Positions 20,889 to 30,028 of a stretch of DNA of 64,000 nt are shown in pieces. The stretch spans positions 37,582-101,581 of the forward strand of contig JAFQIB010000003.1 in assembly GCA_017397765.1 (NCBI GenBank), read 5' to 3'. The notes beneath the pieces were generated by a model. The model was given only the letters and a program-made list of their open reading frames with translations. It made no database searches and had not been told where the DNA came from. The stretch is from Clostridia bacterium (GTDB taxonomy: Bacteria > Bacillota > Clostridia > Christensenellales > Aristaeellaceae). A program made the position numbers and the translations under genes. How positions within the stretch are numbered: the first letter of the stretch is position 1; each line of letters starts with the position of its first letter.

Positions 20889-22436
20889 TTAGTGTTCGGG
20901 CGTCAGGGTCAGCATCACAACGCTGTGGCCGGGCATCGTCAGCGTGAAGGTACCGTCCGCCACGTCCAGCGGATAGCGCACGGTCTGATCCTGCTCGGCA
21001 TACTTGGCCTTCATGCTGCGCCACAAGGCCTTGTCCTCCGCCTTGAGGATGGATTGAATATCGCTGTCGTACATGGAGCCCACGGTGGCGATGTCCACAT
21101 CCCGGGCAGCACGCTGGATATGGGCGGATTTTGCCTCCCAATCCTTGAAGAAGCAGGTGGATGCATCAATCTGCTCCGCCTCACAGGTGTACTGGCCATT
21201 CAAGCCCTGCAGCGTGACGGTCAGCGTTTCATTGCTGTCGGCACGGTCCAGATTATGATTGTACAGCATCAGGCGCAGCGTTCCGTCCTCCTTGAGGGAA
21301 CCGAAGCCGCCCACGGTGTTGCCCACCTTGTTGAGGACGAAGCCTTCCGCAGCGATGCGCTTGCCGCCGGCCATCTCCTGCATGAACTTCGCAGGATACC
21401 AGGCCGGGATGGGCAGGAAGGCCTCCTTGGTGAAGAACCAGTCCGCCGCCCAGGCCCAGTTGGCAAAGTACTCAAAGCCCTGCTCGGTCATGGCGTCAAA
21501 CATATGCGCCGTCCAGGAGGCAGAGTAGGAGGAGGCGTCCTGCGCCATCGCAAGGCGCATCGCGGGCTTGCCGCCATCCATGATGAACTGGCCCTCGCCC
21601 ACGTTGAAGGACCCCACCATCTCCGGGCACAGCTTGTCCATGCGGCCGCGCACAAAGGACAGGCAGTTGCGCAGGTCGTAGTACTCGCAGGGGCCTTCTG
21701 GATTGATATCGTTGTAGTGACTGATGGACATGGCATCGTTCTGCGTGCCGATTTCGCCCGTGCACAGGTTCACGCCGGAATGGCAGTGGCGGTAGAAATC
21801 GTCAAACAGCTCAATGCGGCTGAGATTGCCGGAGAAAACAGTCAAATTCTCCCGGCCCAAGCCCTTTTGCAGCGCATCCACCGTGTAGTCGTACAGCTTC
21901 CAGTAGCCTTCCTCGCCCGGCGTCCACCAGTGGTCGTTGTCCGGCTCGGTGCCCACGCGGAAGGGCCATTGGCGGATCTCCTCCATCGGGAAGTTGTCCC
22001 GGAGCATCTCCGCAAAGGCCCGGATGTAGGCGTGGTATACATCCCAGTTATCCGGTGCACAGCGGTTACCCCACTCGAAGCTGTCATACTCGCTGTGCTG
22101 TTTCTTGCTCATGTAGTACGGCACATTGCCAATGACGATGATAGGCTTCATCCCCTGGCGGAGCACATTGTTCAGTGACTCCAGCGCAGGAGCAAAATCA
22201 TAATAGGGCTGCCCGTTTTCGTCCTCCAGGTAGAACTCTCCCCGCCCAGCGCCGCCGGTGAAGGTCATCATCACCGCATAGTCAATGAAGGGAAAGCGCT
22301 TTTTGAATTCCCCCTCCGGCAAGTACCCGAAGGCCCCGCCATTGAGGAAGGAACGATAATCCCAGATGCAGACGGCCTTGGCAATATTGCTTACCACAGC
22401 GCCGGGCTTTCCTGCGTCAAACGTCAGATGTGCCAT
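20889..22436 (-). CDS. GH39-like glycoside hydrolase
   Basis: The 515-residue cytoplasmic protein reads as a (beta/alpha)8 barrel of clan GH-A type. The probable acid/base glutamate is in WPFRVGTEPDNDHWW (about residue 175), and the second catalytic glutamate may be in NVGEGQFIMDGG. A beta-rich C-terminal part follows (from about residue 400). The layout resembles GH39 (beta-xylosidase/alpha-L-iduronidase) but the substrate cannot be told. The ribosome site is weak (AAGGTTGATAGGA), and the ATG follows the GH130 gene by 22 bases. It belongs to the glycan operon ending in the rha genes. Confidence 0.65.
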   Translation of the reverse strand: MAHLTFDAGKPGAVVSNIAKAVCIWDYRSFLNGGAFGYLPEGEFKKRFPFIDYAVMMTFTGGAGRGEFYLEDENGQPYYDFAPALESLNNVLRQGMKPIIVIGNVPYYMSKKQHSEYDSFEWGNRCAPDNWDVYHAYIRAFAEMLRDNFPMEEIRQWPFRVGTEPDNDHWWTPGEEGYWKLYDYTVDALQKGLGRENLTVFSGNLSRIELFDDFYRHCHSGVNLCTGEIGTQNDAMSISHYNDINPEGPCEYYDLRNCLSFVRGRMDKLCPEMVGSFNVGEGQFIMDGGKPAMRLAMAQDASSYSASWTAHMFDAMTEQGFEYFANWAWAADWFFTKEAFLPIPAWYPAKFMQEMAGGKRIAAEGFVLNKVGNTVGGFGSLKEDGTLRLMLYNHNLDRADSNETLTVTLQGLNGQYTCEAEQIDASTCFFKDWEAKSAHIQRAARDVDIATVGSMYDSDIQSILKAEDKALWRSMKAKYAEQDQTVRYPLDVADGTFTLTMPGHSVVMLTLTPEH

Positions 22437-22457
22437 ATTCCTATCAACCTTTACAAA

Positions 22458-23378
22458 TTACTGATTTTCCAGACAGGCGGCGACCAGCTCGTCGATGCGG
22501 CCCGTGGCCAGACCGATGTTGGTGTCCGCTGCGCCATAATAGATGCGAACGGTGCCGTCAGGCTGCGGCAGCGCGTTGCAGGTGAAAACCACGTTCATCA
22601 CGCGGCCCTTCATTTCGTAGTCATGCTCCGGCCAGAGGATGAAATCCTTGGTGTAGCCGATCACCTCGCCCGGATCGTCCAGGGACAGAAGCGCGGCCTT
22701 CAGCCGGTAGATAAAGCCATTGCAGGTCTGGCTGACGGTGTGATAAATCTCCAGCCAGCCCTTGTCGGTCTTGATCGGCACAGCGCCTGCGCCCATCTTG
22801 AAGCCGTCGATCCAGGGCTTGCCCTTGTACATCAAGGGACGGGACTTGCCCCAGAAGGTCAGATCGGGAGAGAAGCTCACCCACATGGAGCAGGGCTCCA
22901 GCTCATTGCCGAAGGGGCGGTCGAAGCGGCAGTAGAGGCCGTCGAACTTTTCGGGGAAGAGGCAGCCGTTGCGGTTGCCGAATTCGGAGGCGATCGCCAC
23001 GCGCTCGAAGGTCTCGAAATCCTTCGTCTTGACGATGCCCACGCGCACATTGTTCTGGTTCAGATCGCTGGCGTAGAGCAGGAAGTACTCATCGCCGATC
23101 TTGGTGATACGAGGATCGTAGGTACAGGTCTCGGGGTGGATGGGGTCGGGCGTGGGCCAGGGCGCAGGGGTGGGATCGGCGGTAAAGTTCACGCCGTCCT
23201 TGCTGCGGGCAATCCACAGGCGGTGGATGTCGTCAAGCGTCGTCACGTCCATGACCATGATGGTCTCGCCATTGTGTTCAATGGCGCCGGGGTTGAAGGT
23301 ATACAGGACAGTCTCCGGCATCATGGCAGGGCACATCACCGGATTGTTTTCATATTTGGTCAGCAGTCTCTTCTTCAT
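22458..23378 (-). CDS. GH130 family glycoside phosphorylase/hydrolase
   Basis: The 306-residue five-bladed propeller enzyme is of the GH130 type. It has NPGAIEHNGETIMVMDV, YDPRITKIGDEYFLLYA (the catalytic aspartate region), IDGFKMGAGAVPIKTDKGWLEIYH and IYYGAADTNIGLATG. Members phosphorolyse or hydrolyse beta-mannosides in the cytoplasm. The ATG at 23378 is chosen because GGAGAG is six bases upstream; an in-frame ATG six codons earlier lies inside that site. It adds a mannose-linked activity to a set otherwise aimed at rhamnose and galactose, so the target glycan is probably complex. The acceptor is not known. Confidence 0.85.
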   Translation of the reverse strand: MKKRLLTKYENNPVMCPAMMPETVLYTFNPGAIEHNGETIMVMDVTTLDDIHRLWIARSKDGVNFTADPTPAPWPTPDPIHPETCTYDPRITKIGDEYFLLYASDLNQNNVRVGIVKTKDFETFERVAIASEFGNRNGCLFPEKFDGLYCRFDRPFGNELEPCSMWVSFSPDLTFWGKSRPLMYKGKPWIDGFKMGAGAVPIKTDKGWLEIYHTVSQTCNGFIYRLKAALLSLDDPGEVIGYTKDFILWPEHDYEMKGRVMNVVFTCNALPQPDGTVRIYYGAADTNIGLATGRIDELVAACLENQ

Positions 23379-23486
23379 GTTGATCTCTCCTGCCATCAGG
23401 CCGTATTTTTGTTAAAGGCCGGCCATGCCGCCCGAATGAACGGCATGGCCGGATGGTTCCGGTGCAGTAATGGAATTCAGAAATTC

Positions 23487-24206
23487 TTACTTGACAACGG
23501 GCTTCACGAACAGCTCAGCATCGTCGATGGCGTAGGTCATGGAGACAGCGCCGTCCATGCCGCAGGTCACCCACAGGATGGCATGGGTGAACTCGAAATC
23601 GTCAACCAGCAGCTCGCGGGCGCCAGCCTGCTGAGTGGGCTCCTTGCCATTGCGGTCAGCGCCCTTGTTGTACCACAGCTGGAAGGACTTGTCGTTGCCC
23701 TCAGCGTCCAGACCGACCTGAGTCCAGGCCTTGCCGTCCACGGGGGTGTTGGACTCGAGCTTCCACACCTGGATGGGATCCCACTTCATGTCTTCACGGC
23801 CCTGCTCGTAGATGTACAGCCAGGCATCGCAGGTAGCCAGCTTGTCTTCGCCAAGCAGCTTCACGAAAGCCTTGAAGAAGTACTCGCCATTGCCGGCGGC
23901 CTTGATGGCCTCGGTGGCCTCAATGCCCAGGGCAGACAGCCACCACTCGTTCTCGGACTGGCCGTCGACCAGCATGGCGGACTTGGTGTTGGCAGCGTAG
24001 GAACCGGTGTGAGCGTCAGCAACGATCTCGGCGTACAGGGTGTTGGCCTCGATCTGGTCGTAGTGGTAGTAGTTCAGCCACTTGCCGGTGAAATCGCCGG
24101 TCTCGAAGCCAGGGTTAGCCAGCAGGTTTGTGGGCGCTTCCTCAGCGAAAGCGCAGCAGCCCAGCAGCATCAGGGAAGCCAGAACCAGAGCAATCAGTTT
24201 CTTCAT
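23487..24206 (-). CDS. Secreted carbohydrate-binding-like protein, possible lipoprotein
   Basis: The 239-residue product has an N-terminal signal (MKKLIALVLASLMLLGCCAFAEE) in which LLGC could be a lipobox. The mature part begins NLLANPGFETGDFTGKWLNY, the typical opening of a CBM4/CBM22-like beta-sandwich, and is rich in tryptophan and tyrosine, with a DDAELFV ending. It may hold glycan at the cell surface for the enzymes and transporters of the operon. It lies between a solute-binding protein and the GH130 gene. No catalytic motif is visible. Confidence 0.7.
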   Translation of the reverse strand: MKKLIALVLASLMLLGCCAFAEEAPTNLLANPGFETGDFTGKWLNYYHYDQIEANTLYAEIVADAHTGSYAANTKSAMLVDGQSENEWWLSALGIEATEAIKAAGNGEYFFKAFVKLLGEDKLATCDAWLYIYEQGREDMKWDPIQVWKLESNTPVDGKAWTQVGLDAEGNDKSFQLWYNKGADRNGKEPTQQAGARELLVDDFEFTHAILWVTCGMDGAVSMTYAIDDAELFVKPVVK

Positions 24207-24299
24207 AGGGGTTTCCTCCTTTTTCTATAACTTGCCGCACCGCCCGCCCTGCACCGTGGCAAAGCATGTGCCGCAATAGTTACCATGTGTCGGGGGCGG

Positions 24300-25667
24300 T
24301 TATTCCGCCGGGGTCGTTTCGCCCATCAGCTCACGCAGGGATTCCTCCGCCAGAGGCCGGATGGACTCAACAAAGGTCGTCCAGTTGTTCTGAATGGCCA
24401 GGAACACCCACACGCGATGGGTGGACATGAAGCCGTAGCCGAAGGAAGTGACCATGTTCTCCACATCGCGGGCAACCTGGTACTGGTAGAGCAGATCGTT
24501 GCTCCAGCCATCTTCATGCCATTCGGCCAGCATGTCCTCATAGGTTTCGCCCACTTCGGGGTAACGGTGGGAGTAGGCAATCGTGCGGATGAACGCCGCA
24601 GCCGCCTCGGGATTCTGCGCACCCTGAACCAGGCAGAAGCCGCCGGACTGGGCGTAGGTCACATTCACGCCGGGCTGCACTTTTTGAGGATCCTGGGGCA
24701 GGGGCACGATGCCCAGCGTGCCTTCCTGAATGGCCTGGCTGACTTCCGCAGAGCCCTTCATCATCCAGGAGTCGATGATCTGCATGGCCACCATGCCGCG
24801 GTTCCAGTAATTGCGCCAGCCGCCCTGGGCCTTGATCTTGATGATGTCATCCTTGAAGAGCATGTCGTTGAGATAGTTCTCTGCACGGACGACATCGGGA
24901 TGGGTCAGGTTGTTCTCAAAGAAGCCGTCCTTCAGGGCCACATAGTCCACGCCGGTGGAACCAGTCAGCGCACCGTAACCGGGCGCGCCGGTACCGTAGC
25001 AGATGTAATCGCCGTTTTCATCAGTGATGTTCAGCTCTGCCGCCAGCTCGCGGAAGGCGTCCCAGGTCCATTCGCCGCGCTCCCACAGCTCCCAGGGCGT
25101 CTCGTAGCCGTATTCCTCGAAGATCTTGGGGTTGTAGATCATGTAGTAGACGGGCTTGTTGTCGTAGGGTGCGAGGTAATGCTGTCCATTCCACAGGCCA
25201 GCCTCATACACGGACTGCAGATCCTTGAGCTCCGGCTCGTTGTAGTCAATGTAGGCGTCGATGGGCTGCACCAGGCCGGCATTGGCCAGGGTGACAAAGC
25301 AGGGATCCGTCGTGGACTCAGAAACCACCAGATCCGGCACGGTGCCCGCGCCGATCAGGTTCTGCAGCTTGGAGGCGTATTCCTGAACGCCGCAGATGAT
25401 CTGGATGACTTCACCGCCGAAGAGCTCCTTGTACAGCTCCTTTGCCTCGCCCAGATCATAATGGGTCAGAACGGTGACGTCCTTCTTCCCTTCCGGCAGC
25501 ACCAGGTCCGGCAGGTTGCTGGGAGTATAGCGGCCATACATGAACTCGATGATCTCCTCGTCGGTCATGCCCGCCTCCTCCACTTCACCGATGAAGACCA
25601 GATCCTCCGCAAACGCGCAGGAGAAGGTCATCATCATTGCCAACAGCATCGCGATCCATTTACGCAT
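24300..25667 (-). CDS. ABC sugar transporter solute-binding protein (SBP2)
   Basis: This 455-residue extracellular sugar-binding protein (SBP_bac_1 family) begins with a signal peptide ending near CAFAED. Its cysteine is not in a canonical lipobox. It is a close paralogue of the product of 27488-28846: both start the mature part with EDLVF-G-E and share VTVLTHY, ELFGGEV, WNGQHYLAPY and PWELWERGEWTWDAFRE. It binds oligosaccharide and delivers it to a CUT1 permease pair, probably that of 29066-30927. The two paralogues flank the GH5-like gene. GAGG precedes the ATG. Confidence 0.88.
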   Translation of the reverse strand: MRKWIAMLLAMMMTFSCAFAEDLVFIGEVEEAGMTDEEIIEFMYGRYTPSNLPDLVLPEGKKDVTVLTHYDLGEAKELYKELFGGEVIQIICGVQEYASKLQNLIGAGTVPDLVVSESTTDPCFVTLANAGLVQPIDAYIDYNEPELKDLQSVYEAGLWNGQHYLAPYDNKPVYYMIYNPKIFEEYGYETPWELWERGEWTWDAFRELAAELNITDENGDYICYGTGAPGYGALTGSTGVDYVALKDGFFENNLTHPDVVRAENYLNDMLFKDDIIKIKAQGGWRNYWNRGMVAMQIIDSWMMKGSAEVSQAIQEGTLGIVPLPQDPQKVQPGVNVTYAQSGGFCLVQGAQNPEAAAAFIRTIAYSHRYPEVGETYEDMLAEWHEDGWSNDLLYQYQVARDVENMVTSFGYGFMSTHRVWVFLAIQNNWTTFVESIRPLAEESLRELMGETTPAE

Positions 25668-25694
25668 ACGGTAGCCTCCTTATGTGTTTCTCTC

Positions 25695-27491
25695 TCAGTC
25701 CACGGCGCGCACGATCACCGCCGCATCCGTTGGCAGGGATTCAAACTGGATCTTCACCGCGCCAAGGAAGGAAACCTTCGCTGCCTCGGTACGGATGATC
25801 TCTCCGGTTTTCGTATCCCACACCTCGATCTGTACATCGCCGCGCCTGAGGCCCTTGAGGGTCACATTGACATTCTGCGCCGGCACAGGATCAGGATCAG
25901 CCCAGGTGTAGGCATTATTGTAGACATACAGCGCCGTCGCCGTGCCGCTCTTGTTGGTCAGGCCGAATGCCTTCACGTCCCCCTTGAGGGATAGCTTGGC
26001 CTCCTTCAGCGGCTCGGACACAAAGTCGAAGGAATCCACATACCGCTGAAGTGGCTGCAGGTAGCGCTGATAGCCGGAATCCATCAATTCCTGATGGTAC
26101 CAGTATAAGGGTATATTGGCCGCGCCGGTATGCACGCCGGACCACAGGCCGATGTGCAGATACATCCATTCAGGGTCATTCTGCCGGATATCCGCATGGG
26201 AGGCAAATTCACCGATGATCGCCATCTGGTTGTGGGTGTGGGCCTTGGATTCGATCAGGTTCATCGTGGCAGCCAGATCCTGGGCGTTGTAGTGATGCAC
26301 CTGGATGTAATCCAGCTTGCACTCCTTCACCAGAATGTCCCAGGCCTCCAGCCAATGACCGTCGGCAAAGCTCACGCCCACCAGGCGATCATAGGGGTCA
26401 AGCGACAGAATGTACTCGCGCATATCACGGCACCAGTCCGCAGCATCCTCCTGCACATCCTTTTCCTTGATGCTGTCGGTACCGTTGATCTCGTTGATCA
26501 ACTCCCACAGCACCACGTTAGGATCCCACATACACCGGGCCATCAGGTAACGGACGCGGTTCATGTAGTCCCTGCGGCAATCCTCGTTCTTCCAGAAGTC
26601 ACTGGGAACGGTGATATAACCGCCGTTCTTGGTGTTGTAAATACTTGTCTGCTTAAACTGGCCGTATGCGCTTTCATTGGTGCACAGCGCTGAGAAGGAC
26701 TCGAAGCAAATCTCCAGCTTCACGCCCTCTTCCTTTGCCACGCGCAGCACCCGGTCGAAGGCCTCCGCCATGTCCAGGTTGTACATGTTGGGACCGTAGG
26801 TCCAGTTCTCGACGGTCAGAGAGGAATAGCCGTAGTCCGTGGCCGACCAGACGCGGGCGAAGTTGCCGCCGTTCTCCGCGATGGCCTTCATGACCCTGGT
26901 GTAGCCGAAGGTATCCCAGTTCTGGGCGTTGTTCATGCCGATGGGGATGAACTGCTCGCCGCTGTCACGGTAGGCCAAGTACTGGGGATTGGTTGCGCTG
27001 CGGGCGATGATGCCCTTGTCCGCCGATTCGATAACGGTGAATGCACCGCCCTCGCAGGTGGACTTCACGCCGTTCAGGACGATCTCAAAGCGGAAGGTGT
27101 ATGCGCCCTCCTCGTTCCAGGAGAAACGCACGCACCAGTTGTCGCCCTCCGCCGGAACGAAGTTGAAGCGCTTGGTAGCGTAGTCGTAATCGTAATCGAA
27201 CTGATCGCGCTCGGGAGTGAAATCCTGGCTCAGGTCGCGCCGCGCCCGCTGGTAGAAGGCAGGATAGCGTACTTCCTGGCCGGACGGCGTGGTGAACACC
27301 GCCTGAATATCGATCTCGTATGCATCAAAGGGATTGACAAACTCCGCATCTGTACAGAAAGTGATCTCCAGCATTTCGTACTGGCCCACGCTGTCGGACG
27401 AAAGGTTCACATCCGATACCGTAGCCGCCTGGGCATATGCGGTCAGGCAAAGCGCCAGCAGCAGCGTCAGCAGGAAGACTGTCTTTCTCAT
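25695..27491 (-). CDS. Secreted GH5-like glycoside hydrolase with N-terminal DUF5060-type domain
   Basis: The 598-residue product has a signal peptide (cut near AYAQAA), then a beta-sandwich (about 25-150) like the DUF5060 domain that precedes many cellulase-fold enzymes, then a barrel of the GH5/GH-A kind. The barrel carries the acid/base glutamate in LWELINEING (about 355) and the nucleophile in AIIGEFASHAD (about 440). The C-terminal domain (from about 510) is beta-rich. It would cut the polysaccharide outside the cell before uptake. It overlaps the stop of SBP1 by four bases (ATGA). The substrate cannot be told. Confidence 0.78.
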   Translation of the reverse strand: MRKTVFLLTLLLALCLTAYAQAATVSDVNLSSDSVGQYEMLEITFCTDAEFVNPFDAYEIDIQAVFTTPSGQEVRYPAFYQRARRDLSQDFTPERDQFDYDYDYATKRFNFVPAEGDNWCVRFSWNEEGAYTFRFEIVLNGVKSTCEGGAFTVIESADKGIIARSATNPQYLAYRDSGEQFIPIGMNNAQNWDTFGYTRVMKAIAENGGNFARVWSATDYGYSSLTVENWTYGPNMYNLDMAEAFDRVLRVAKEEGVKLEICFESFSALCTNESAYGQFKQTSIYNTKNGGYITVPSDFWKNEDCRRDYMNRVRYLMARCMWDPNVVLWELINEINGTDSIKEKDVQEDAADWCRDMREYILSLDPYDRLVGVSFADGHWLEAWDILVKECKLDYIQVHHYNAQDLAATMNLIESKAHTHNQMAIIGEFASHADIRQNDPEWMYLHIGLWSGVHTGAANIPLYWYHQELMDSGYQRYLQPLQRYVDSFDFVSEPLKEAKLSLKGDVKAFGLTNKSGTATALYVYNNAYTWADPDPVPAQNVNVTLKGLRRGDVQIEVWDTKTGEIIRTEAAKVSFLGAVKIQFESLPTDAAVIVRAVD

Positions 27492-28846
27492 TCGGCAGTC
27501 ATCTCCCGGATCGTTTCTTCAACGCCAGGCAGAATCGTCTCCACATGGCTGGTCCAGTTGTTCTGGCTGCCCATGAAGTCCCAGACGCCGCGGTCTGCCA
27601 TGATGCCATAACCGAAGGAAATGAGGGCATTTTTCATGGAGAAGGACTCATACTGCTGATACAGCACCTCATTGGTGAAGCCCTGCTCGTGGAGGCTGTC
27701 CAGCTTTGCCTGCCAGGTCATGTCATGCTCCGGCACCTCGTAACGGCTGGTGTAGGCCAGCATGCGCAGCAGCAGCGCCGCGCCCTCGGGATTTTTCGCG
27801 CCCTTGACCAGGCAGAAGCCGCCGCTCTGGCCCCAGGTGTTGTACACGCCCGCCTCGCAGTTTTCCGGATCCTGCGGCAGGGGGCAAACGCCCAGACGGC
27901 CGTTGCGGGCTGCCTTGGCAATATCCGCATCGCCGGCAAACGTCCAGCTTTCAATGATCTGCATGGCCAGCATGCCGCGGTTCCAGTAGCCCTTCCAGGC
28001 ATTCTGCGACTTGATCTTGATGATATCATCCTGCCAGATCATGTTGTTCATGAAGTTTTCTGCTCGGACGATGTCAGGATGCCGCAGGTTGATCTCGGGC
28101 TGGCCATTGCCCAGGGTGACATAGTCCACGCCCGTGGTGGTAGTCAGCGTCGCATAGGGAGGGATCGCTGTGCCGAAGGATACCCAAGAGCCGCTTTCAT
28201 CCTGCACGTTGAGCAGCTGGGCATACTCGCGGAAGGCGTCCCACGTCCACTCGCCGCGCTCCCACAGCTCCCAGGGCGTTTCCAGACCGTTCTCTTCAAA
28301 AATCATGGGATTGAAGATCATGTAGTACAGCGGGCGCTGGGTGTAAGGTGCCAGATAATGCTGACCATTCCACATGCCGGCGTCATACTGGGCCTTCATA
28401 TCAGCCAGTTCCGGCGCGTTGTAATCAATGTAGGGATCAAAGGGCTGCACCAGACCAGGCTTCACCAGGGTCAGGATGAAATTGTTCGAGTTGGATTCTC
28501 CCGCCACCAGATCCGGCGGATTGCCGGCAGCGACCATGTTCTGCAGCTTGGAGGAATACTCGCTCACGCCGCAGATGACCTCAACGAGTTCACCGCCAAA
28601 GAGCTTCTCGAAATTCTCTTTGGTCGCGCCCATGCTGTAATGGGTCAGCACGGTGACGGTCTTCTTTTCCTCCGGCAGCTTACAGGAAAGCAGGTCGGAC
28701 TCAGGGTACTCCGGGTGAATCAGGGCGATGAGCTCTTCGTCAGTCATCTCCTCCTGTTCCACCGCCCCGGTAAACACCAGATCCTCCGCCATTGCTGTCG
28801 CCAGGAGCAGAGCAAGGGCCATCACGAGAGCAAGCAGCTTCTTCAT
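27488..28846 (-). CDS. ABC sugar transporter solute-binding protein (SBP1)
   Basis: The 452-residue extracellular binding protein, paralogue of SBP2, is the first gene of the downstream glycan operon. The signal peptide (MKKLLALVMALALLLATAMA) has no cysteine, so unlike most Gram-positive binding proteins it should not be lipid-anchored. Family features are VTVLTHYSMGATKENFEKLFGG, ICGVSEYSSKLQ and the WELWERGEWTWDAFREY hinge region. It is preceded by AAGGAGG, a palindromic operator, a leader hairpin and a promoter. The permeases for it are most likely those encoded immediately upstream (29066-30927). Confidence 0.9.
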   Translation of the reverse strand: MKKLLALVMALALLLATAMAEDLVFTGAVEQEEMTDEELIALIHPEYPESDLLSCKLPEEKKTVTVLTHYSMGATKENFEKLFGGELVEVICGVSEYSSKLQNMVAAGNPPDLVAGESNSNNFILTLVKPGLVQPFDPYIDYNAPELADMKAQYDAGMWNGQHYLAPYTQRPLYYMIFNPMIFEENGLETPWELWERGEWTWDAFREYAQLLNVQDESGSWVSFGTAIPPYATLTTTTGVDYVTLGNGQPEINLRHPDIVRAENFMNNMIWQDDIIKIKSQNAWKGYWNRGMLAMQIIESWTFAGDADIAKAARNGRLGVCPLPQDPENCEAGVYNTWGQSGGFCLVKGAKNPEGAALLLRMLAYTSRYEVPEHDMTWQAKLDSLHEQGFTNEVLYQQYESFSMKNALISFGYGIMADRGVWDFMGSQNNWTSHVETILPGVEETIREMTAE

Positions 28847-28888
28847 GCGTTTTCCTCCTTCACAAATGGTGCATCAATTTGTTCGGTG

Positions 28889-28905
28889 TATGAAACTGTT
28901 TCATA
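28889..28905. promoter_or_regulatory. LacI-type operator O2 in the SBP1 leader
   Basis: The 17-base palindrome TATGAAACTGTTTCATA is identical to 39790-39806, including the following TTG. It lies about 60-75 bases downstream of the inferred transcription start and 43 bases before the SBP1 ATG. Confidence 0.8.
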
Positions 28906-28908
28906 TTG

Positions 28909-28953
28909 TGCAAAAGAACATGTGCAGACGATTCACGCATGTTCTTTTTTGCA
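28909..28953 (-). promoter_or_regulatory. Leader hairpin of the SBP1 operon
   Basis: The ends TGCAAAAGAACATG and CATGTTCTTTTTTGCA pair around a 15-base loop. It is transcribed just after the start site of the SBP1 promoter and sits between promoter and operator O2. A hairpin in the same position is found before SBP3. Confidence 0.65.
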
Positions 28954-28970
28954 CTATTCCCTATGGATTG

Positions 28971-28999
28971 ATTTTAGCACCAGGAACCCTATTTGTCAA
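28971..28999 (-). promoter_or_regulatory. Promoter of the SBP1 to rhaD operon
   Basis: On the minus strand, TTGACA (28994-28999), 17 bases and TAAAAT (28971-28976). It is close to consensus and heads the 17-kb downstream operon. Confidence 0.8.
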
Positions 29000-29014
29000 C
29001 ATGATCTTTCTGAA

Positions 29015-29029
29015 ATGAAAGGGTTTCAT
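29015..29029. promoter_or_regulatory. LacI-type operator O1 upstream of the SBP1 promoter
   Basis: ATGAAAGGGTTTCAT fits the TGAAA-N3-TTTCA pattern and lies 15 bases upstream of the -35 box, the same relative place as the site at 39939-39951 for the SBP3 operon. Confidence 0.7.
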
Positions 29030-29060
29030 TCTCCTCCCCGCACGCGCAGGGAGGAGAATG
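29027..29060 (-). terminator. Hairpin at the end of the upstream (SBP3) operon
   Basis: CATTCTCCTCCC pairs with GGGAGGAGAATG around an eleven-base loop, six bases after the stop of the last permease gene. There is no T-run on the minus strand, so it may be a 3'-end stabiliser or a weak terminator. Confidence 0.6.
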
Positions 29061-29065
29061 AATGC

Positions 29066-30028
29066 TTAGCCCACCAGACCGGTGCGCTCAATACTCTCCA
29101 CAAAATGCTTCTGCAGCACCACAAAGAGGATGATCAGCGGCCCGATCAGCAGCAGGCAGCCCGCCTGCACCTGGGTCAGGACGGTGTAGGGGTCGGAAAT
29201 CGCCACATAGCCATACTGCACGCTCAGCATGGACTTGAGCTGCAGCAGCGCCGAGGACACCGTCATGCGGGTGGACAGGAACATGGTGGAATAGTAGTAG
29301 TCATTCCAGTTCCAGACGATGGAGAACAACGTGACCGTCACCATGGCCGGGGTCGCGTTGGGCAGGATCACCCGGAAGAAGGTGCGGAAGCTGCCTGCGC
29401 CGTCAATGTAGGCGGACTCCTCCAGCTCCTTGGGCATGCCGGAGAAGAACTGGCGGAAAATGAAGATGTACAGTCCGCCGCGGATGCCGTGGCAGAGCAT
29501 CGCCGGCAGGTAGAAGCTCCAGTTGGTATCCAGCAGGTTGACTGCCGCCTTTTCGCCTGTGATCATTCCCCACAGGGTGCCCAGGCCGAAGAAGTCGAAG
29601 CTGCTCATCTGCAGATACTGGGGCAGAATGATGACCTGCGGCGGCACCATGATCGACAGAATGACGAAGGCAAAGAGCACATTCTTGCAGGGGATCGTAC
29701 AGCGGCCGAAGCCATAGCCGGCCAGCATGCAGGAGCATACGCTCAGCACCGCACTGACCACGCAGATGGACAGCGTATTGCCCATGGACTGCCAGTATTT
29801 CATCGTGTCGATGCATTCGGTGAAGTTCTCCAGCGTCAGCTCACGGGGGATCCAGATGGAAGCCGGATTGTACAGCTGTTCCGACGGACGGATGGCGATG
29901 GTCACCATGTACAGCACCGGGTACAGAAGGATGAAGGCCAGGCAGCCCACCAATACCGCCAGCAGCAGACCCGTCAGCTTCTTGCTCAGGGACTTTCCCA
30001 TTTTGTTCAGCTTTTCCTTATGCTTCAT
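29066..30028 (-). CDS. CUT1 ABC transporter permease (MalG-like)
   Basis: The 320-residue inner-membrane permease has six predicted spans. The coupling-helix loop has the EAA-type motif ELEESAYIDGAGSFRTFFRVILPNATPAM (about residues 210-238), and the YPVLYMVTIAIRPSEQLYNP opening is typical of the MalG side of sugar importers. The ATG at 30028 follows GGAGGTGAGA and overlaps the stop of the partner permease; the longer frame upstream is inside that gene. It is last in the upstream operon, next to SBP1, which it probably serves. Confidence 0.92.
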   Translation of the reverse strand: MKHKEKLNKMGKSLSKKLTGLLLAVLVGCLAFILLYPVLYMVTIAIRPSEQLYNPASIWIPRELTLENFTECIDTMKYWQSMGNTLSICVVSAVLSVCSCMLAGYGFGRCTIPCKNVLFAFVILSIMVPPQVIILPQYLQMSSFDFFGLGTLWGMITGEKAAVNLLDTNWSFYLPAMLCHGIRGGLYIFIFRQFFSGMPKELEESAYIDGAGSFRTFFRVILPNATPAMVTVTLFSIVWNWNDYYYSTMFLSTRMTVSSALLQLKSMLSVQYGYVAISDPYTVLTQVQAGCLLLIGPLIILFVVLQKHFVESIERTGLVG

